From positions 1,153,035 to 1,217,034 of the forward strand of contig NZ_OX296583.1 in assembly GCF_946463545.1 (NCBI RefSeq): DNA of 64,000 nucleotides. Reading direction: 5' to 3'. Of the stretch, positions 33,815 to 43,063 are shown one piece after another. How positions within the stretch are numbered: the stretch's first letter is position 1; each line of letters starts with the position of its first letter. The position numbers and the translations under genes are program-made. The notes beneath the pieces are model-generated. The model saw only the letters and a list, made by a program, of their open reading frames with translations, did not search any database and was not told where the DNA came from. The stretch is from Methanothermococcus thermolithotrophicus DSM 2095. GTDB lineage: Archaea > AGJL01 > Methanococci > Methanococcales > Methanococcaceae.

Positions 33815-36157
33815 ATGGAGTCTTTATCTATAAATAACTTACCAAATGACACAGAAAATATAACAAAATTACTAAGCGAAAGAAAGGAATTTTTAAAAAG
33901 ACTACCACTTCATATAAGTATGCATTATTTTGGAGAAGGAGGGACGATACCTGAGGATAAAACAATACACTTTGATTTAAAAGAATCATGTAGCATAATG
34001 GGTGTATCTTACGAGCTCCTAAAAGAAATATATTGCAAAGACACTTATGGAAAACTGCAATTATGGCAAGACATATACGATGCACTAACTACAAAATTAA
34101 AAATAGAGTTGGTACATCCAGAACTAAAAGACATAAATAATATTGACCTATCTAATGAGGATGAACAAACACAAAAATTATACAATAGAATAATGGATAA
34201 TATCGAAAATACAATATTTAAAGAAGAAACAGGAGATTATGATTTAAACCTTGAAAAAATAAGGAATGTATATTCCATATATAAAACATTCATAAAGGAT
34301 AACGGTTCAGAAAATATAAAATACATAGCAGTATTTCCAAAACCAAAAATAGAAAATATAGAATATTTCGATGGACACAGATATACAAAGAAAAAACTTC
34401 TCAAAATGAGAGGAGAAGTCATCGACATGTATGATGAAGACTGCTTTTTTAACTTTATCCAACTTGCTAAAAATGGAAACATAAACATTGGAAATTACAT
34501 AAAAGAGTTTAATGGAATTTACAACTATGTGGTTAAAAGATTTGATAATACTAGCACAATTAGAAAAACCGAATCATGGGGATACTTCGGAGAGGGGAAG
34601 GCAATATTCAAAGGTTGGGATATTAACATTACAGGAGAAAAAGCAAAACGGTTTGAAGAGTTATTAAACACTGAATACAAAGAGGAAGAATTAAAAGAAC
34701 TGGCTCAAAAACTAAATGAATATGTGAAAAATGAAGAATTTTCAAAGATAATATTAGAATGGAGTTTGGCATCAATATTTAGATACTCTTTAATGGATGA
34801 AAGAAGATTGGATAAATTCCCATACTTATTAATAAAAGGTAAGCAAGGTATTGGTAAAACTGCCAGAATTAATATACTGTTTAGTAAGTTTTTGTTGAAT
34901 ACAACAACGGCATATTCTGTTGATGATGTTAAAGGAAGTATTGCTAAACTGGCAAAGGAACAATACATAAATCTTCCAATGTGGTTTGACGAACTAAAAA
35001 TATTCCCAGACCGACTGGTTGATATGTTAAAACAACTGGGAACTAATAAAGAATACTTAATGACAAGAGGAAATAAGAATGTGGAAAAGGAAGATTACAG
35101 ATTTTATTTAAGAAGACCTTTCTTAATCTCAACGAATCAATTTACAATAGACGATCCAGCATTATTAGACAGATTCATAGTACTCTATGCCGAGGACTAT
35201 GAATTAATAGATAATGCAAAGATTGGAAAGGAAATATTCAATAACATACACAAATTAGGGGCATGGATATATGACAACATAGAGGAGATTAAAAAAGAAG
35301 TAATTGACAAATTAGAATTTGAAGCAGATAGGGAACTGGCAAATGAAACCGTGCTGTATATCGGAAGAGAATTAGCAAAACATATATTCTCAAAATTCGG
35401 AGTAGAGTATACTCCAAGCACGAGGGTAATATACGGCAATGATAGTGTAGTCACATCAAAAGACAGCATAAGACATAAGATAATAGAAAAAACAATCAAG
35501 TTATCAGAATATGTAAAAGATGGAATAAGATACAATATTTTAGATTACTTTGTAGATCCAGCAGAATACAACACAGTAGAAAAAATACTTGCGAAATATG
35601 GAATATTCCCATACACCGATAAAATAGGAAACAATTACATAGCCATAACTAAAACAGGAATACTACACATGGATTTAAAGGAAGAAGGCATTAAGAAACT
35701 TTCAGAGTTAGATGCACACGGGTTTAAAACGACAGTAATTAGAAAGGAAAAAACACACAGAGTTGCACTAATTCCAATAGATGAAGAGGTGAAAGAAGAG
35801 GACACTGAATTGGCAGATATAATATTGGATACAATTGGAGGTAATACAGTACATGAGGCGGAAATTATTGCAATAATACATAAAGAGCATAACATAGATG
35901 GGGAAAAGATAAGAAAAACATTGAAAAATATGGAAGGAAACTCATTAAGAAAGGTAGGAAAATATAAATATGCAAAAATGAGCGGAAACAACATAAAAGA
36001 AAGGATAAAAAAGTATATTGAAAATAAAGGCAAGGTAACAATAAACGAAATATGTATTAAGTTTGACATTGAGGATGAGGAAGCAGAAAAGATACTTGGC
36101 GAGTTGTGTTTGAAAGGTGAAATATCAAAAATCAATAACACGACATACATACATTAA
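33815..36157 (+). CDS. SF3-type replicative helicase / replication initiator (780 aa)
   Basis: The central ATPase has Walker A GKQGIGKT at about 341-348, Walker B MWFDELK near 389-395, ISTNQ as sensor and DPALLDRF with the arginine finger around 447-454, the short SF3 order found in virus and plasmid helicases. The N-terminal 330 residues show no primase motif I can identify. The C-terminus is a winged-helix-like domain (about 720-780). The iteron region directly downstream supports a role in initiating replication at that site. Confidence 0.85.
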   Translation: MESLSINNLPNDTENITKLLSERKEFLKRLPLHISMHYFGEGGTIPEDKTIHFDLKESCSIMGVSYELLKEIYCKDTYGKLQLWQDIYDALTTKLKIELVHPELKDINNIDLSNEDEQTQKLYNRIMDNIENTIFKEETGDYDLNLEKIRNVYSIYKTFIKDNGSENIKYIAVFPKPKIENIEYFDGHRYTKKKLLKMRGEVIDMYDEDCFFNFIQLAKNGNINIGNYIKEFNGIYNYVVKRFDNTSTIRKTESWGYFGEGKAIFKGWDINITGEKAKRFEELLNTEYKEEELKELAQKLNEYVKNEEFSKIILEWSLASIFRYSLMDERRLDKFPYLLIKGKQGIGKTARINILFSKFLLNTTTAYSVDDVKGSIAKLAKEQYINLPMWFDELKIFPDRLVDMLKQLGTNKEYLMTRGNKNVEKEDYRFYLRRPFLISTNQFTIDDPALLDRFIVLYAEDYELIDNAKIGKEIFNNIHKLGAWIYDNIEEIKKEVIDKLEFEADRELANETVLYIGRELAKHIFSKFGVEYTPSTRVIYGNDSVVTSKDSIRHKIIEKTIKLSEYVKDGIRYNILDYFVDPAEYNTVEKILAKYGIFPYTDKIGNNYIAITKTGILHMDLKEEGIKKLSELDAHGFKTTVIRKEKTHRVALIPIDEEVKEEDTELADIILDTIGGNTVHEAEIIAIIHKEHNIDGEKIRKTLKNMEGNSLRKVGKYKYAKMSGNNIKERIKKYIENKGKVTINEICIKFDIEDEEAEKILGELCLKGEISKINNTTYIH

Positions 36158-36360
36158 CTCATCCTCTATATCCTTTTTTTAAAAATATCCGTATATTTAA
36201 ATATATTATAAATAATAGGGAAAAATAAGCCCAAAATGGCTTTATTTTGTTATCCAGTATCAACGATGTATATGAATAAATGAGTATGATTAAATAATAC
36301 CTGTGCGAGTTGTTAGCACATTTTTGAAAAGTAAACATATTGATTTTATGAAAAAATTTT

Positions 36361-36624
36361 GTAACAATGTAACAACGTAGGAGAGTGCTTTATTTTGGAA
36401 AACTCGACCTGTTTTCTGTTACATTGTTACATTTTTGTTTTTGTAGAAAAATGTAACATTGTAGATAGTAAGGCAAACAACTATATTTAGTTTATCAATT
36501 GTCGAAAAAACTACATTTTGTTACATTGTTACATTTTTTTTGTAACATAAAATTGTAACAATGTAAAGAAAATACGTTGAGATTTTAAACTATACTCGAT
36601 GAATTATCGTTGTTACATTGTTAC
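36361..36624. repeat. iterons: five copies of a 13-bp sequence in both orientations (candidate origin)
   Basis: GTTACATTGTTAC occurs at 36418-36430, 36520-36532 and 36612-36624, and inverted at 36361-36373 and (one base short) 36555-36566; a partial copy lies at 36452-36464. Each unit is itself two GTTAC halves eight bases apart. The surrounding 36158-36827 (670 bases) has no supported gene and is AT-rich. Position just after the helicase gene is typical of plasmid and virus origins. Confidence 0.8.
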
Positions 36625-36827
36625 ATTTTTTTGAGCTAAAAGTGAGGTGTATGTTCAGGATAAAGCCTTGCAAAAATGGCAAAAGTATTACTGATAAGTT
36701 AAGGTCATGCAGTCACGTATGAAATTTATCGGAGCTCTGATAGAGTGAGTTCCAGGACATGCTGATAGATATTTATATATTTGTTCAACTCAATAGTTTT
36801 GTTAAATAGTTAAAAGGAGAGGATATT

Positions 36828-37334
36828 ATGCCACCAAATGTTGATAGTGTTTATACCAATTTAGACATGTTCAATACGTGCAATGGATTGTTGAAATACA
36901 ACGGGCATGTTATATACACTGTTGGTTATGAAGGGAAATCAATTGATGATTTTATAAATATCTTAAAAAAGGAGCATATTGATGTGTTAATAGATGTGAG
37001 GGAGTATCCATTAAGTAGGAAAAAAGGATTTTCCAAAACCGCACTGTCTAATTACTTAGAATCCAATGGCATAAAATATATTCATATGAAATTACTTGGA
37101 AGTCCTAAACCGTTAAGGGATAGATTGAAGTCTAAAAGTATATCATTTAAAGAATTTGCTACACAATATATTAAGTATGTTCGAACACAGGATGAAACCT
37201 TATCAATTCTTGAAGATTATGCTTCATCACATAAGTGTGTTTTAATGTGTTATGAGAAGGATTGGGAAGTTTGTCATAGAAATCTTATTGCAAATATTCT
37301 TTGTAGTAGGGGGTTCGGGGTGATTCATATTTGA
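36828..37334 (+). CDS. DUF488 family protein (168 aa)
   Basis: AGGAGAGGATATT precedes ATG 36828. After a 25-residue lead the chain has the family start YTVGYEGKSIDDF, the central LIDVREYPLSRKKGFSK and the end motif LMCYEKDWEVCHR, with Cys and His in the places conserved in DUF488. Function is unknown; the fold may be nuclease- or nucleotide-related. The stop overlaps the next frame's first codons, so the pair is translated together. Location at the right edge of the element, separated from replication genes by the iterons, is that of cargo. Confidence 0.85.
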   Translation: MPPNVDSVYTNLDMFNTCNGLLKYNGHVIYTVGYEGKSIDDFINILKKEHIDVLIDVREYPLSRKKGFSKTALSNYLESNGIKYIHMKLLGSPKPLRDRLKSKSISFKEFATQYIKYVRTQDETLSILEDYASSHKCVLMCYEKDWEVCHRNLIANILCSRGFGVIHI

Positions 37335-37342
37335 GAGAAGAA

Positions 37343-38113
37343 ATGCTTGTCCTTGCAAAAGCCACGCCTATTGTCAGTAAAAAATATGAGAATTTAGTAT
37401 GTGTTGCAGGCATTACTAAAGATGGTGAGTGGAGGAGAATATTCCCTATTCCATGGGATGTGTTTAAAGGAGATAGTAATGTAAAATTTCGTAAAAAACA
37501 GTGGATTGTGTATGAACTTACAAATGATAAAAGTCCTGATGGACGACCTGAAAGTAGAAAAATTAAATACGGTTCAATAGTGCCCCTTTATGAGGAATCT
37601 TTTAAGAATATAAAAAAGATGTTGGATTCTAAATTAACTACTCTTGAAGAACTTCAATCTAAAAATAGGGGAGATTGTTCCTTAGGGGTAGTGTCCCCAA
37701 TCCTCGATGATATGATTTGGATGAATAGCATTAGTTATTCAAAGACTATACAACGGGCAAAAGGTCAGATGACTTTGGATGGTGATTCCGTATTAAAATT
37801 AGATATTCCTGATAAAAAGTTTCAATATATATTTAGATGTTCTCAATTCTGTCCAAAAGAACATAAAATTATGTGTGAGGACTGGGAGCTCGGGGAGCTA
37901 TATAGAAAAATGAAAAATAAATATGGTTCAGAAGAGGCATGTTTTAAAGTTAAGGATAAATTTTTAAATCGGATCACTTCATCAGGTCATGTTTATTTTA
38001 TAATGGGAACTCATAATTTATGGAATACTTGGATGATTATTTCAGTAATTTATCCCAAAAAAGATGATTTAAAATCATTATCTTGTAATTCATTGCATGA
38101 TTATTTTAAATAA
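37343..38113 (+). CDS. DUF488-partner protein with RRIFPIPW motif (256 aa)
   Basis: The chain starts MLVLAKATPIVSKKYE and continues LVCVAGITKDGEWRRIFPIPWDVF, with DSPDGRPESRKI later and a cysteine-containing block (FRCSQFCPKEHKIMCEDWE). Its frame reaches back to TTG 37331, which overlaps the DUF488 stop by four bases; either start keeps the coupling. I recall such proteins beside DUF488 in genomic islands but know no assigned function. A two-gene defence or nucleic-acid-processing unit is a possibility. Confidence 0.7.
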   Translation: MLVLAKATPIVSKKYENLVCVAGITKDGEWRRIFPIPWDVFKGDSNVKFRKKQWIVYELTNDKSPDGRPESRKIKYGSIVPLYEESFKNIKKMLDSKLTTLEELQSKNRGDCSLGVVSPILDDMIWMNSISYSKTIQRAKGQMTLDGDSVLKLDIPDKKFQYIFRCSQFCPKEHKIMCEDWELGELYRKMKNKYGSEEACFKVKDKFLNRITSSGHVYFIMGTHNLWNTWMIISVIYPKKDDLKSLSCNSLHDYFK

Positions 38114-38249
38114 TTTATTTTTTTAACTAGTCTATAAAAGTCCTATGGTGCAGTAATTTATAGTATTTTTTAATACGTCGGATAAAGTCCGACGGTGTAA
38201 CTTCATTAAAATGCGGTTAAAATAGCCTTATTTTTATCAAAAAAGTAAA

Positions 38250-38303
38250 GCGCAGGGGAAGGGATTTGAACCCTTGCGGAGCAAAGCTCCACCGGATTTC
38301 AAG
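38250..38303. repeat. right attachment site within tRNA-Ser
   Basis: Exact 54-bp partner of 17139-17192; it forms the 3' part of the intact tRNA and, by the logic of such insertions, came in with the element. Between the last gene and this site a 7-bp hairpin (38176-38194) is visible. Confidence 0.95.
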
Positions 38304-38337
38304 TCCGGCGCCTTTGTCCAGGCTCGACCACCCCTGC
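38251..38337 (-). tRNA. tRNA-Ser (anticodon TGA)
   Basis: On the minus strand GCAGGGG (5' end at 38337) pairs with CCCCTGC, followed by discriminator G at 38251. The anticodon stem CCGGA/TCCGG encloses loop CTTGAAA, giving anticodon TGA. The long variable arm (GGAGC-TTT-GCTCC) is typical of serine tRNA, and the T arm has GGTTCAAAT. CCA is not encoded. The gene is complete and serves as the integration target of the element on its left. Confidence 0.97.
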
Positions 38338-38366
38338 TCAGAACATACTTATAGAAGTAATAAGTA

Positions 38367-38380
38367 GTATATATACTTTA
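38367..38380 (-). promoter_or_regulatory. TATA box of tRNA-Ser
   Basis: On the minus strand TAAAGTATATATAC lies about 30-43 bases upstream of the tRNA 5' end, the usual distance for an archaeal box A with BRE. Confidence 0.65.
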
Positions 38381-38467
38381 CGCTTTAGTTTTCAGAAGTT
38401 TAATATATAATTAGATCAATCAGATATTAATCTCAAAAACGAATTATGAAATACTCTGGTGAGCTCT

Positions 38468-39397
38468 ATGAAAAATATAGGAATAGGATTATTTGGAGAT
38501 TTTGAAGATGCTGGAAAGAACCTTGGAAAAAAAGGTACATCAACAGATATAACCCTTTACAACTACAAAAAAGATGATGATTCAGTATTTTTTGTTGAAC
38601 CTACGAGGTATCCTGAAAGGATTCATCCATTGATCTATGCAATAAATATGGCCGATTATGCCCTTGTATTTGTAGATGAGATAAAACCAGAACTTGGGGA
38701 AACTCTTTTAGCCTTGGATATGCTCGAAGTCAAAGAAGGTGCTTTTGTAGTTGGAGAATACGTTGATGTTGAACAGTTGAAAGCAATAATTTCAAAAACT
38801 TCAATGAAAGACTTTGAATTTATGGAAAAAGATTATATTCAGATAAGGGAAAAGATGATGGAGCTTCCACTAAAGGAAGGAGATACAAGTTTTGTAAAAA
38901 TCCCTATAGACCATTTTTTCACAGTTAGAAGTGTTGGAACAGTTATTTTAGGTAAGGTTGAAAAAGGAGACTCAGTTAAAATCCATGACAACCTTAGAAT
39001 ATATCCAACTGAAAAAAAGGCAATGGTAAGAAGTATCCAGGTAAACGACAAAGATGTTAAAGAGGCAGGTTTTAATTCAAGGGTCGGATTGGCATTAAAA
39101 GGAACTAATACGGAAGAATTAGAAAGGGGGATGATTCTCTCAAATGGGGAGTTAAATGTTTCAGATGAAATCGAGCTCGAAATGAAGTGGAACCCTTATT
39201 CAAACAAGGAGATAAAAGTAGGTGAAGGCTACCAGATAATATGTGGTTTACAGTCTGTAAGTAGTAAAGTAGTCGAAAAAGAAGGGGATAAAATCAAACT
39301 GAAACTAATAAAACCAATTGCCTATGAAAACGGTGAAAAAGCCGTTCTTTTAGATGGCAGTGCAAAAATAAGGATATTGGGTGTAGCTACACTCTAA
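38468..39397 (+). CDS. EF-Tu/SelB-like protein with degenerate GTPase domain (309 aa)
   Basis: GGTGAGCTCT precedes ATG 38468 (a GTG lies three codons upstream). The N-terminal part resembles a translation-factor G domain (NIGIGLFGDFEDAGKNLGKKGTSTD) but the P-loop GxxxxGK[ST] and NKxD motifs are not intact. From about residue 140 it has EF-Tu domain 2-like strands (FFTVRSVGTVILGKVEKGD and VRSIQVNDKDV), then a domain 3-like part. Archaea carry such SelB-like paralogues of unknown function. Perhaps a ribosome or tRNA-binding protein without GTP hydrolysis. Confidence 0.75.
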   Translation: MKNIGIGLFGDFEDAGKNLGKKGTSTDITLYNYKKDDDSVFFVEPTRYPERIHPLIYAINMADYALVFVDEIKPELGETLLALDMLEVKEGAFVVGEYVDVEQLKAIISKTSMKDFEFMEKDYIQIREKMMELPLKEGDTSFVKIPIDHFFTVRSVGTVILGKVEKGDSVKIHDNLRIYPTEKKAMVRSIQVNDKDVKEAGFNSRVGLALKGTNTEELERGMILSNGELNVSDEIELEMKWNPYSNKEIKVGEGYQIICGLQSVSSKVVEKEGDKIKLKLIKPIAYENGEKAVLLDGSAKIRILGVATL

Positions 39398-39573
39398 TAT
39401 TCGATTATCTTATTTTTGATGAAAAATCAGTAAAATTCCCATGGTTGTAAGATTATGGATTGATAAAATACAGATTTGAAATTTTTTTAAGCTCCCATGC
39501 AATAACCTTTTTTAAATACTTTTTAGCTTCAGAATAGTGAAACGGAGATGGGAAAACCTGCGTTGCAGATTAT

Positions 39574-40377
39574 TTACGTCCCAATCCTTATGGGTTCTGA
39601 AAGGTCTTTTATAAGTTGTATAACAGCGTATGCCGCCAATGCAGATGTTTTTGGATTATCCTTACATGGATAGTTTTCAACTGTGGTTCTTACGGTGCCA
39701 ATAGAACCTCTTACAAAAATTTCATGCATATTAACTGTGGCATTTGGGTCTGCAACTATCTTTACCTTTGCAGGAAAATTAGATGCCAGTGAAAGAATAA
39801 CGGAAACATTAATGTTCATCGGGAAATTGTTAATTGCGTCAAAAACATCTCCTTCAAAAACTACGGTAGGTTCTTTAATGTTTTCAAAATCGATTCCTTG
39901 GTTTTTAAGAGCATCTTTTAAACCTTCAACAGGTTTTGTCGTAGTTAAAACTACTTCTTTGATTTTACCAAGGGATGCTGATTTAATTGCATCAATTCCT
40001 GCAATGGCTCCTGAAGGTATGTATATTCTTTTCTGCTTTTCTTCTGCAAGATTTCGGAGTTTTATGTACAATTCTTTGTCCACAAAGGCACCTACGCTCA
40101 TTACAATGACGTCTTTTCCATGGTTCAAGGATTTTTCTACAACATCCTCAACTGCCTTAACTGATGCAGATTCTACCACTATATCTATGTCCTTTTTTAC
40201 TAATTCATCCACTGAGTTACAAACTTCTGCACCAGATACTTCTGCTAGAAATTCTGATTTGTCCAGATTTTTATCGTAAACTGCCAATATTTTTGAATTT
40301 GTTAGTTTTTTAGAAATCACTGCTTTTGTAATCAGTGTGGCTATTGTTCCGCATCCTACTATTCCAATTTTTAACAT
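39574..40377 (-). CDS. nadX: L-aspartate dehydrogenase
   Basis: This NAD(P)-dependent enzyme makes iminoaspartate for NAD synthesis. The 267-residue protein begins [16 protein letters not shown] (Rossmann glycine pattern) and has [16 protein letters not shown] and [16 protein letters not shown] plus the catalytic-region segment [11 protein letters not shown], all typical of the DUF108/NadX family. AGTGATGCTA favours ATG 40377 over starts at 40386 or 40383. The PRC-barrel gene lies just upstream on the same strand. Confidence 0.93.
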   Translation of the reverse strand: MLKIGIVGCGTIATLITKAVISKKLTNSKILAVYDKNLDKSEFLAEVSGAEVCNSVDELVKKDIDIVVESASVKAVEDVVEKSLNHGKDVIVMSVGAFVDKELYIKLRNLAEEKQKRIYIPSGAIAGIDAIKSASLGKIKEVVLTTTKPVEGLKDALKNQGIDFENIKEPTVVFEGDVFDAINNFPMNINVSVILSLASNFPAKVKIVADPNATVNMHEIFVRGSIGTVRTTVENYPCKDNPKTSALAAYAVIQLIKDLSEPIRIGT

Positions 40378-40394
40378 TAGCATCACTTTAAGGT

Positions 40395-40661
40395 TTATTG
40401 CTGAGGATAGTTTTCTCTCTTTACTGGAGGTTTTATTAATATGATGTTTCCTATTGCTGTGACTAAGTTGTAAGGTAAGACTATTTTTTTAGATGGGTCT
40501 TCTATCAATTCCCTTAAACAACCGTCAAAGACATCTGATACCACTATACCACTAACTGATGACTTTTCAGTGTCGATCATTGCATCATAGACTTTTCCAA
40601 CATATATGGCATCTGTTGTGTATATTTTTTTCTCCAACAAATCACTAATTTTAATCGCCAT
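40395..40661 (-). CDS. PRC-barrel domain protein (88 aa)
   Basis: Short beta-barrel protein beginning [30 protein letters not shown], followed by SVSGIVVSD and [18 protein letters not shown], as in stand-alone archaeal PRC-barrel proteins related to the RimM C-terminal domain. Role unknown, possibly RNA- or ribosome-linked. Strong GGGAGGT site precedes the ATG. It is 17 bases ahead of nadX. Confidence 0.88.
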   Translation of the reverse strand: MAIKISDLLEKKIYTTDAIYVGKVYDAMIDTEKSSVSGIVVSDVFDGCLRELIEDPSKKIVLPYNLVTAIGNIILIKPPVKRENYPQQ

Positions 40662-40896
40662 AATATACCTCCCAGTGCATTTTAATCATTGATATTATGG
40701 ATTATTTAGTATTAAAATATTTTTAATTTACTTTTTTATTTTAGATTAGTAATTATGTTATTTATGGAAAAAGCTATTACTTGTTTAACCATAAATGCTA
40801 GGGAATACAATGAATATGGAAAAAATTCTAAAATATACATAATAAAATGATTGTAAAAATTTTAAGGAAAATTGGTAACTTAAAAGAAGTTTTTTA

Positions 40897-42093
40897 TTAA
40901 AATTCCCTCTCAGTGGAGAACTTAACTTCTTCATCATCTCCAAATAACTTATTGATCATCCAATCTACATCGAATTCCTGTAAATCGCCGTATCTCTGAC
41001 CGACCCCCATAAATAGAACAGGTTTTCCTATTGAATAAGCTATGGATAATGCAGCTCCTCCTTTTGCGTCTGCATCCACTTTTGTTAATATTGCACCATC
41101 AACATTTACAGCTCTGTTGAATTCTTCAGCCTGGGTTATGGCATCGTTTCCAGCAAGGGAATCTCCTACAAATATTGTTAAATCTGGTTTTGTTACCCTT
41201 ACAACTTTTCTAATCTCATCCATTAGGTTGATGTTTGTAGCCTGCCTTCCTGCAGTGTCGGCTAAAACAACGTTAATACCTCTTGCCTTGGCGTGCTGTA
41301 TTGCATCGTATATTACAGCTGCACTGTCTGCACCTTTTTGATGTTTTATAACTTTAACTCCAACATTTTTCCCATGTTCTTCTAACTGTTCAATTGCACC
41401 TGCTCTAAATGTATCACCTGCAGCTAAAACTACTGAATACCCTTTTTCTTTTAATTTGTAAGCAAGCTTGGCTATTGAGGTAGTTTTTCCAGTTCCGTTT
41501 ATTCCGACAAATACAAAAACAGCAGGTTCATTTAATTTTTTCTTTTCCTCTATTATATCGTATATGTTAATGGATTTTTGAGATAATATACCTCTTATAG
41601 CATTTTTCAAAGCATTTATTGTAATCTCTTCAGGGTCATCCTTTGCAGAGATTTTTGTACCTACCAACTGTTCTTTTAAAGATTCTATAATTTTTTCAAC
41701 AACTTCATAGGCCACATCAGCTTCTAAGAGCTCGAGCTCCATTTCATCTAAAACTTCTTCTATATCGTCTTCAGTTAGTACAACATCTTTTCCAAGGACC
41801 TTTTTAATGGTTTTTGTAATTTTAAACCTATCAAGAAAACCTACTTTTTTATTTTCTTTTTTCTTTTCCTCGGTTTTAGGTTCAGTTCCTGGCCCAGATT
41901 CTGTTTCAGTTTTAATTATTTGTTTAGTTTCATATGGTTCGGTTTTAGATTCAACGGGGGTCGATTTTAATTCTTCCTTGGGAGGAGCCTCTTTTGTAAC
42001 ATCTGGTTTTTTTTCAGCTTTACCCTTTGAATATATTTTTTCAGTTATTTTTGACACAGTTTTACTCAATTTTTCCTTTAAACTTCCAAACAT
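40897..42093 (-). CDS. ftsY: signal recognition particle receptor FtsY
   Basis: FtsY docks ribosome-SRP complexes at the membrane. The 398-residue protein has an acidic/lysine-rich N-terminal region (about 1-90), the helical N domain, then the G domain with GINGTGKT, the insertion-box start [17 protein letters not shown] and [10 protein letters not shown], and the closing [13 protein letters not shown]. The charged N-terminal extension is the likely membrane-contact region. GGTGGTATT precedes the ATG. Confidence 0.96.
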   Translation of the reverse strand: MFGSLKEKLSKTVSKITEKIYSKGKAEKKPDVTKEAPPKEELKSTPVESKTEPYETKQIIKTETESGPGTEPKTEEKKKENKKVGFLDRFKITKTIKKVLGKDVVLTEDDIEEVLDEMELELLEADVAYEVVEKIIESLKEQLVGTKISAKDDPEEITINALKNAIRGILSQKSINIYDIIEEKKKLNEPAVFVFVGINGTGKTTSIAKLAYKLKEKGYSVVLAAGDTFRAGAIEQLEEHGKNVGVKVIKHQKGADSAAVIYDAIQHAKARGINVVLADTAGRQATNINLMDEIRKVVRVTKPDLTIFVGDSLAGNDAITQAEEFNRAVNVDGAILTKVDADAKGGAALSIAYSIGKPVLFMGVGQRYGDLQEFDVDWMINKLFGDDEEVKFSTEREF

Positions 42094-42224
42094 AATACCA
42101 CCATAATAAACATAAGTTTAACATTATCCATAAGTCAATTCTGATACATATATCATAATGGCGTGGGTTGTTATATTATTTTCTTTTACTGTTATGCATG
42201 GTATTGACACAAATTCACACAAAA

Positions 42225-42240
42225 CCGAAAAATTTATATA
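42225..42240 (+). promoter_or_regulatory. BRE/TATA promoter of hsp20
   Basis: CCGAAAAATTTATATA is a purine-rich BRE followed by a TATA box about 55 bases before ATG 42294, leaving a leader of roughly 30 bases. Confidence 0.65.
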
Positions 42241-42293
42241 GAACCTCAAAGTAACAATAAAGCAATGATAATAATAATGAGGTGGGTGATATC

Positions 42294-42746
42294 ATGTTCG
42301 GAAGAGATCCTTTCTCAGAAATAGAAAAAATGATGATGGAAGTATTTTCAACCGCTGCACCTATGAGTAGAATGACATATAAAATGGGTTCAACAGGCGG
42401 TATGGGTGTAGAAATCTCAGGTAAGGGATACTTGCCTATAACATTAATCGAAGGCGATGACACTATAAAAGTTATGGCAATGCTTCCAGGAGTAAATAAA
42501 GAAGATATTGTAATTAATGCAATTGGAGACACGCTTGAATTGAGGGCAAAAAGAGCTCCAATGATGGTAACAGAATCTGAAAGAGTTATATATTCTGAAA
42601 TTCCAGAAGACGAAGAAATATACAGGACAATAAAACTTCCAACACCAGTTAAAGAAAGCAATTCCTCTGCTAAATTCGAAAATGGTATGCTTATAATATC
42701 ACTTCCTAAGGCAGAGACATCAGTTAAAAAAGAAATCAACATTGAA
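42294..42746 (+). CDS. Hsp20/alpha-crystallin family small heat shock protein
   Basis: This ATP-independent chaperone keeps unfolding proteins soluble as an oligomer. The 151-residue protein starts [18 protein letters not shown] and has the alpha-crystallin domain ([24 protein letters not shown]) and ends with the GMLIISLPK strand, the C-terminal signature. GAGGTGGGTGATATC sets the start at ATG 42294 rather than the open frame's 42282. The stop TAA ends at 42749. A clear TATA box lies upstream. Confidence 0.94.
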
Positions 42747-42749
42747 TAA

Positions 42750-43063
42750 ATTGATGATTAATTAATTTGTCACATATTACAAAGATCATCGAAACTTTGG
42801 ATCAACATTTTCCAAAGGTTGGGATGTATCTTTTCTAAATGTTGGGGGAGGGTAAGTTAAATATTAATAATTATTTTTTTATTTTTGTTAATAGTTTCTA
42901 TTTTACGTATGTATTAACCGTAATGTATATACTATAGTCGTTCTGCGAATATTGTCATAAACAATTTATATTAAATTTCAATTTAGAAGTATTATAATCT
43001 AAGTAATTCAAATTAAAAATTTTAAGAGTCGTATTGCAGAACTACTAATTTTGGGGAGATTCC
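42750..43063. other. intergenic region with TATAGTCGTTCTGC motif
   Basis: No gene is supported in about 310 bases. It contains TATAGTCGTTCTGCGAA at 42933-42949, which recurs inverted upstream of leuS (55901-55916), and the promoter of the METTL5-like gene. Confidence 0.5.

Larger units (their letters stand above)
17139..38303. mobile_element. integrated genetic element (candidate provirus) in tRNA-Ser(UGA)
   Basis: The element is about 21.1 kb, bounded by a 54-bp direct repeat of the tRNA 3' end; the intact tRNA is restored on the right. It encodes its own integrase (not split by integration), a second compact tyrosine recombinase, an SF3-type helicase, an iteron region, a divergent repressor/regulator control region, a HerA/FtsK-like ATPase and a long set of secreted or membrane proteins. 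Genes are tightly packed with ATGA overlaps and GGTGAT sites. No recognisable tailed-phage terminase, portal or capsid gene is present, nor a clear double-jelly-roll protein. The module order resembles viruses with a lipid-containing, spindle-shaped or pleomorphic particle; that is inference. Confidence 0.88.
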
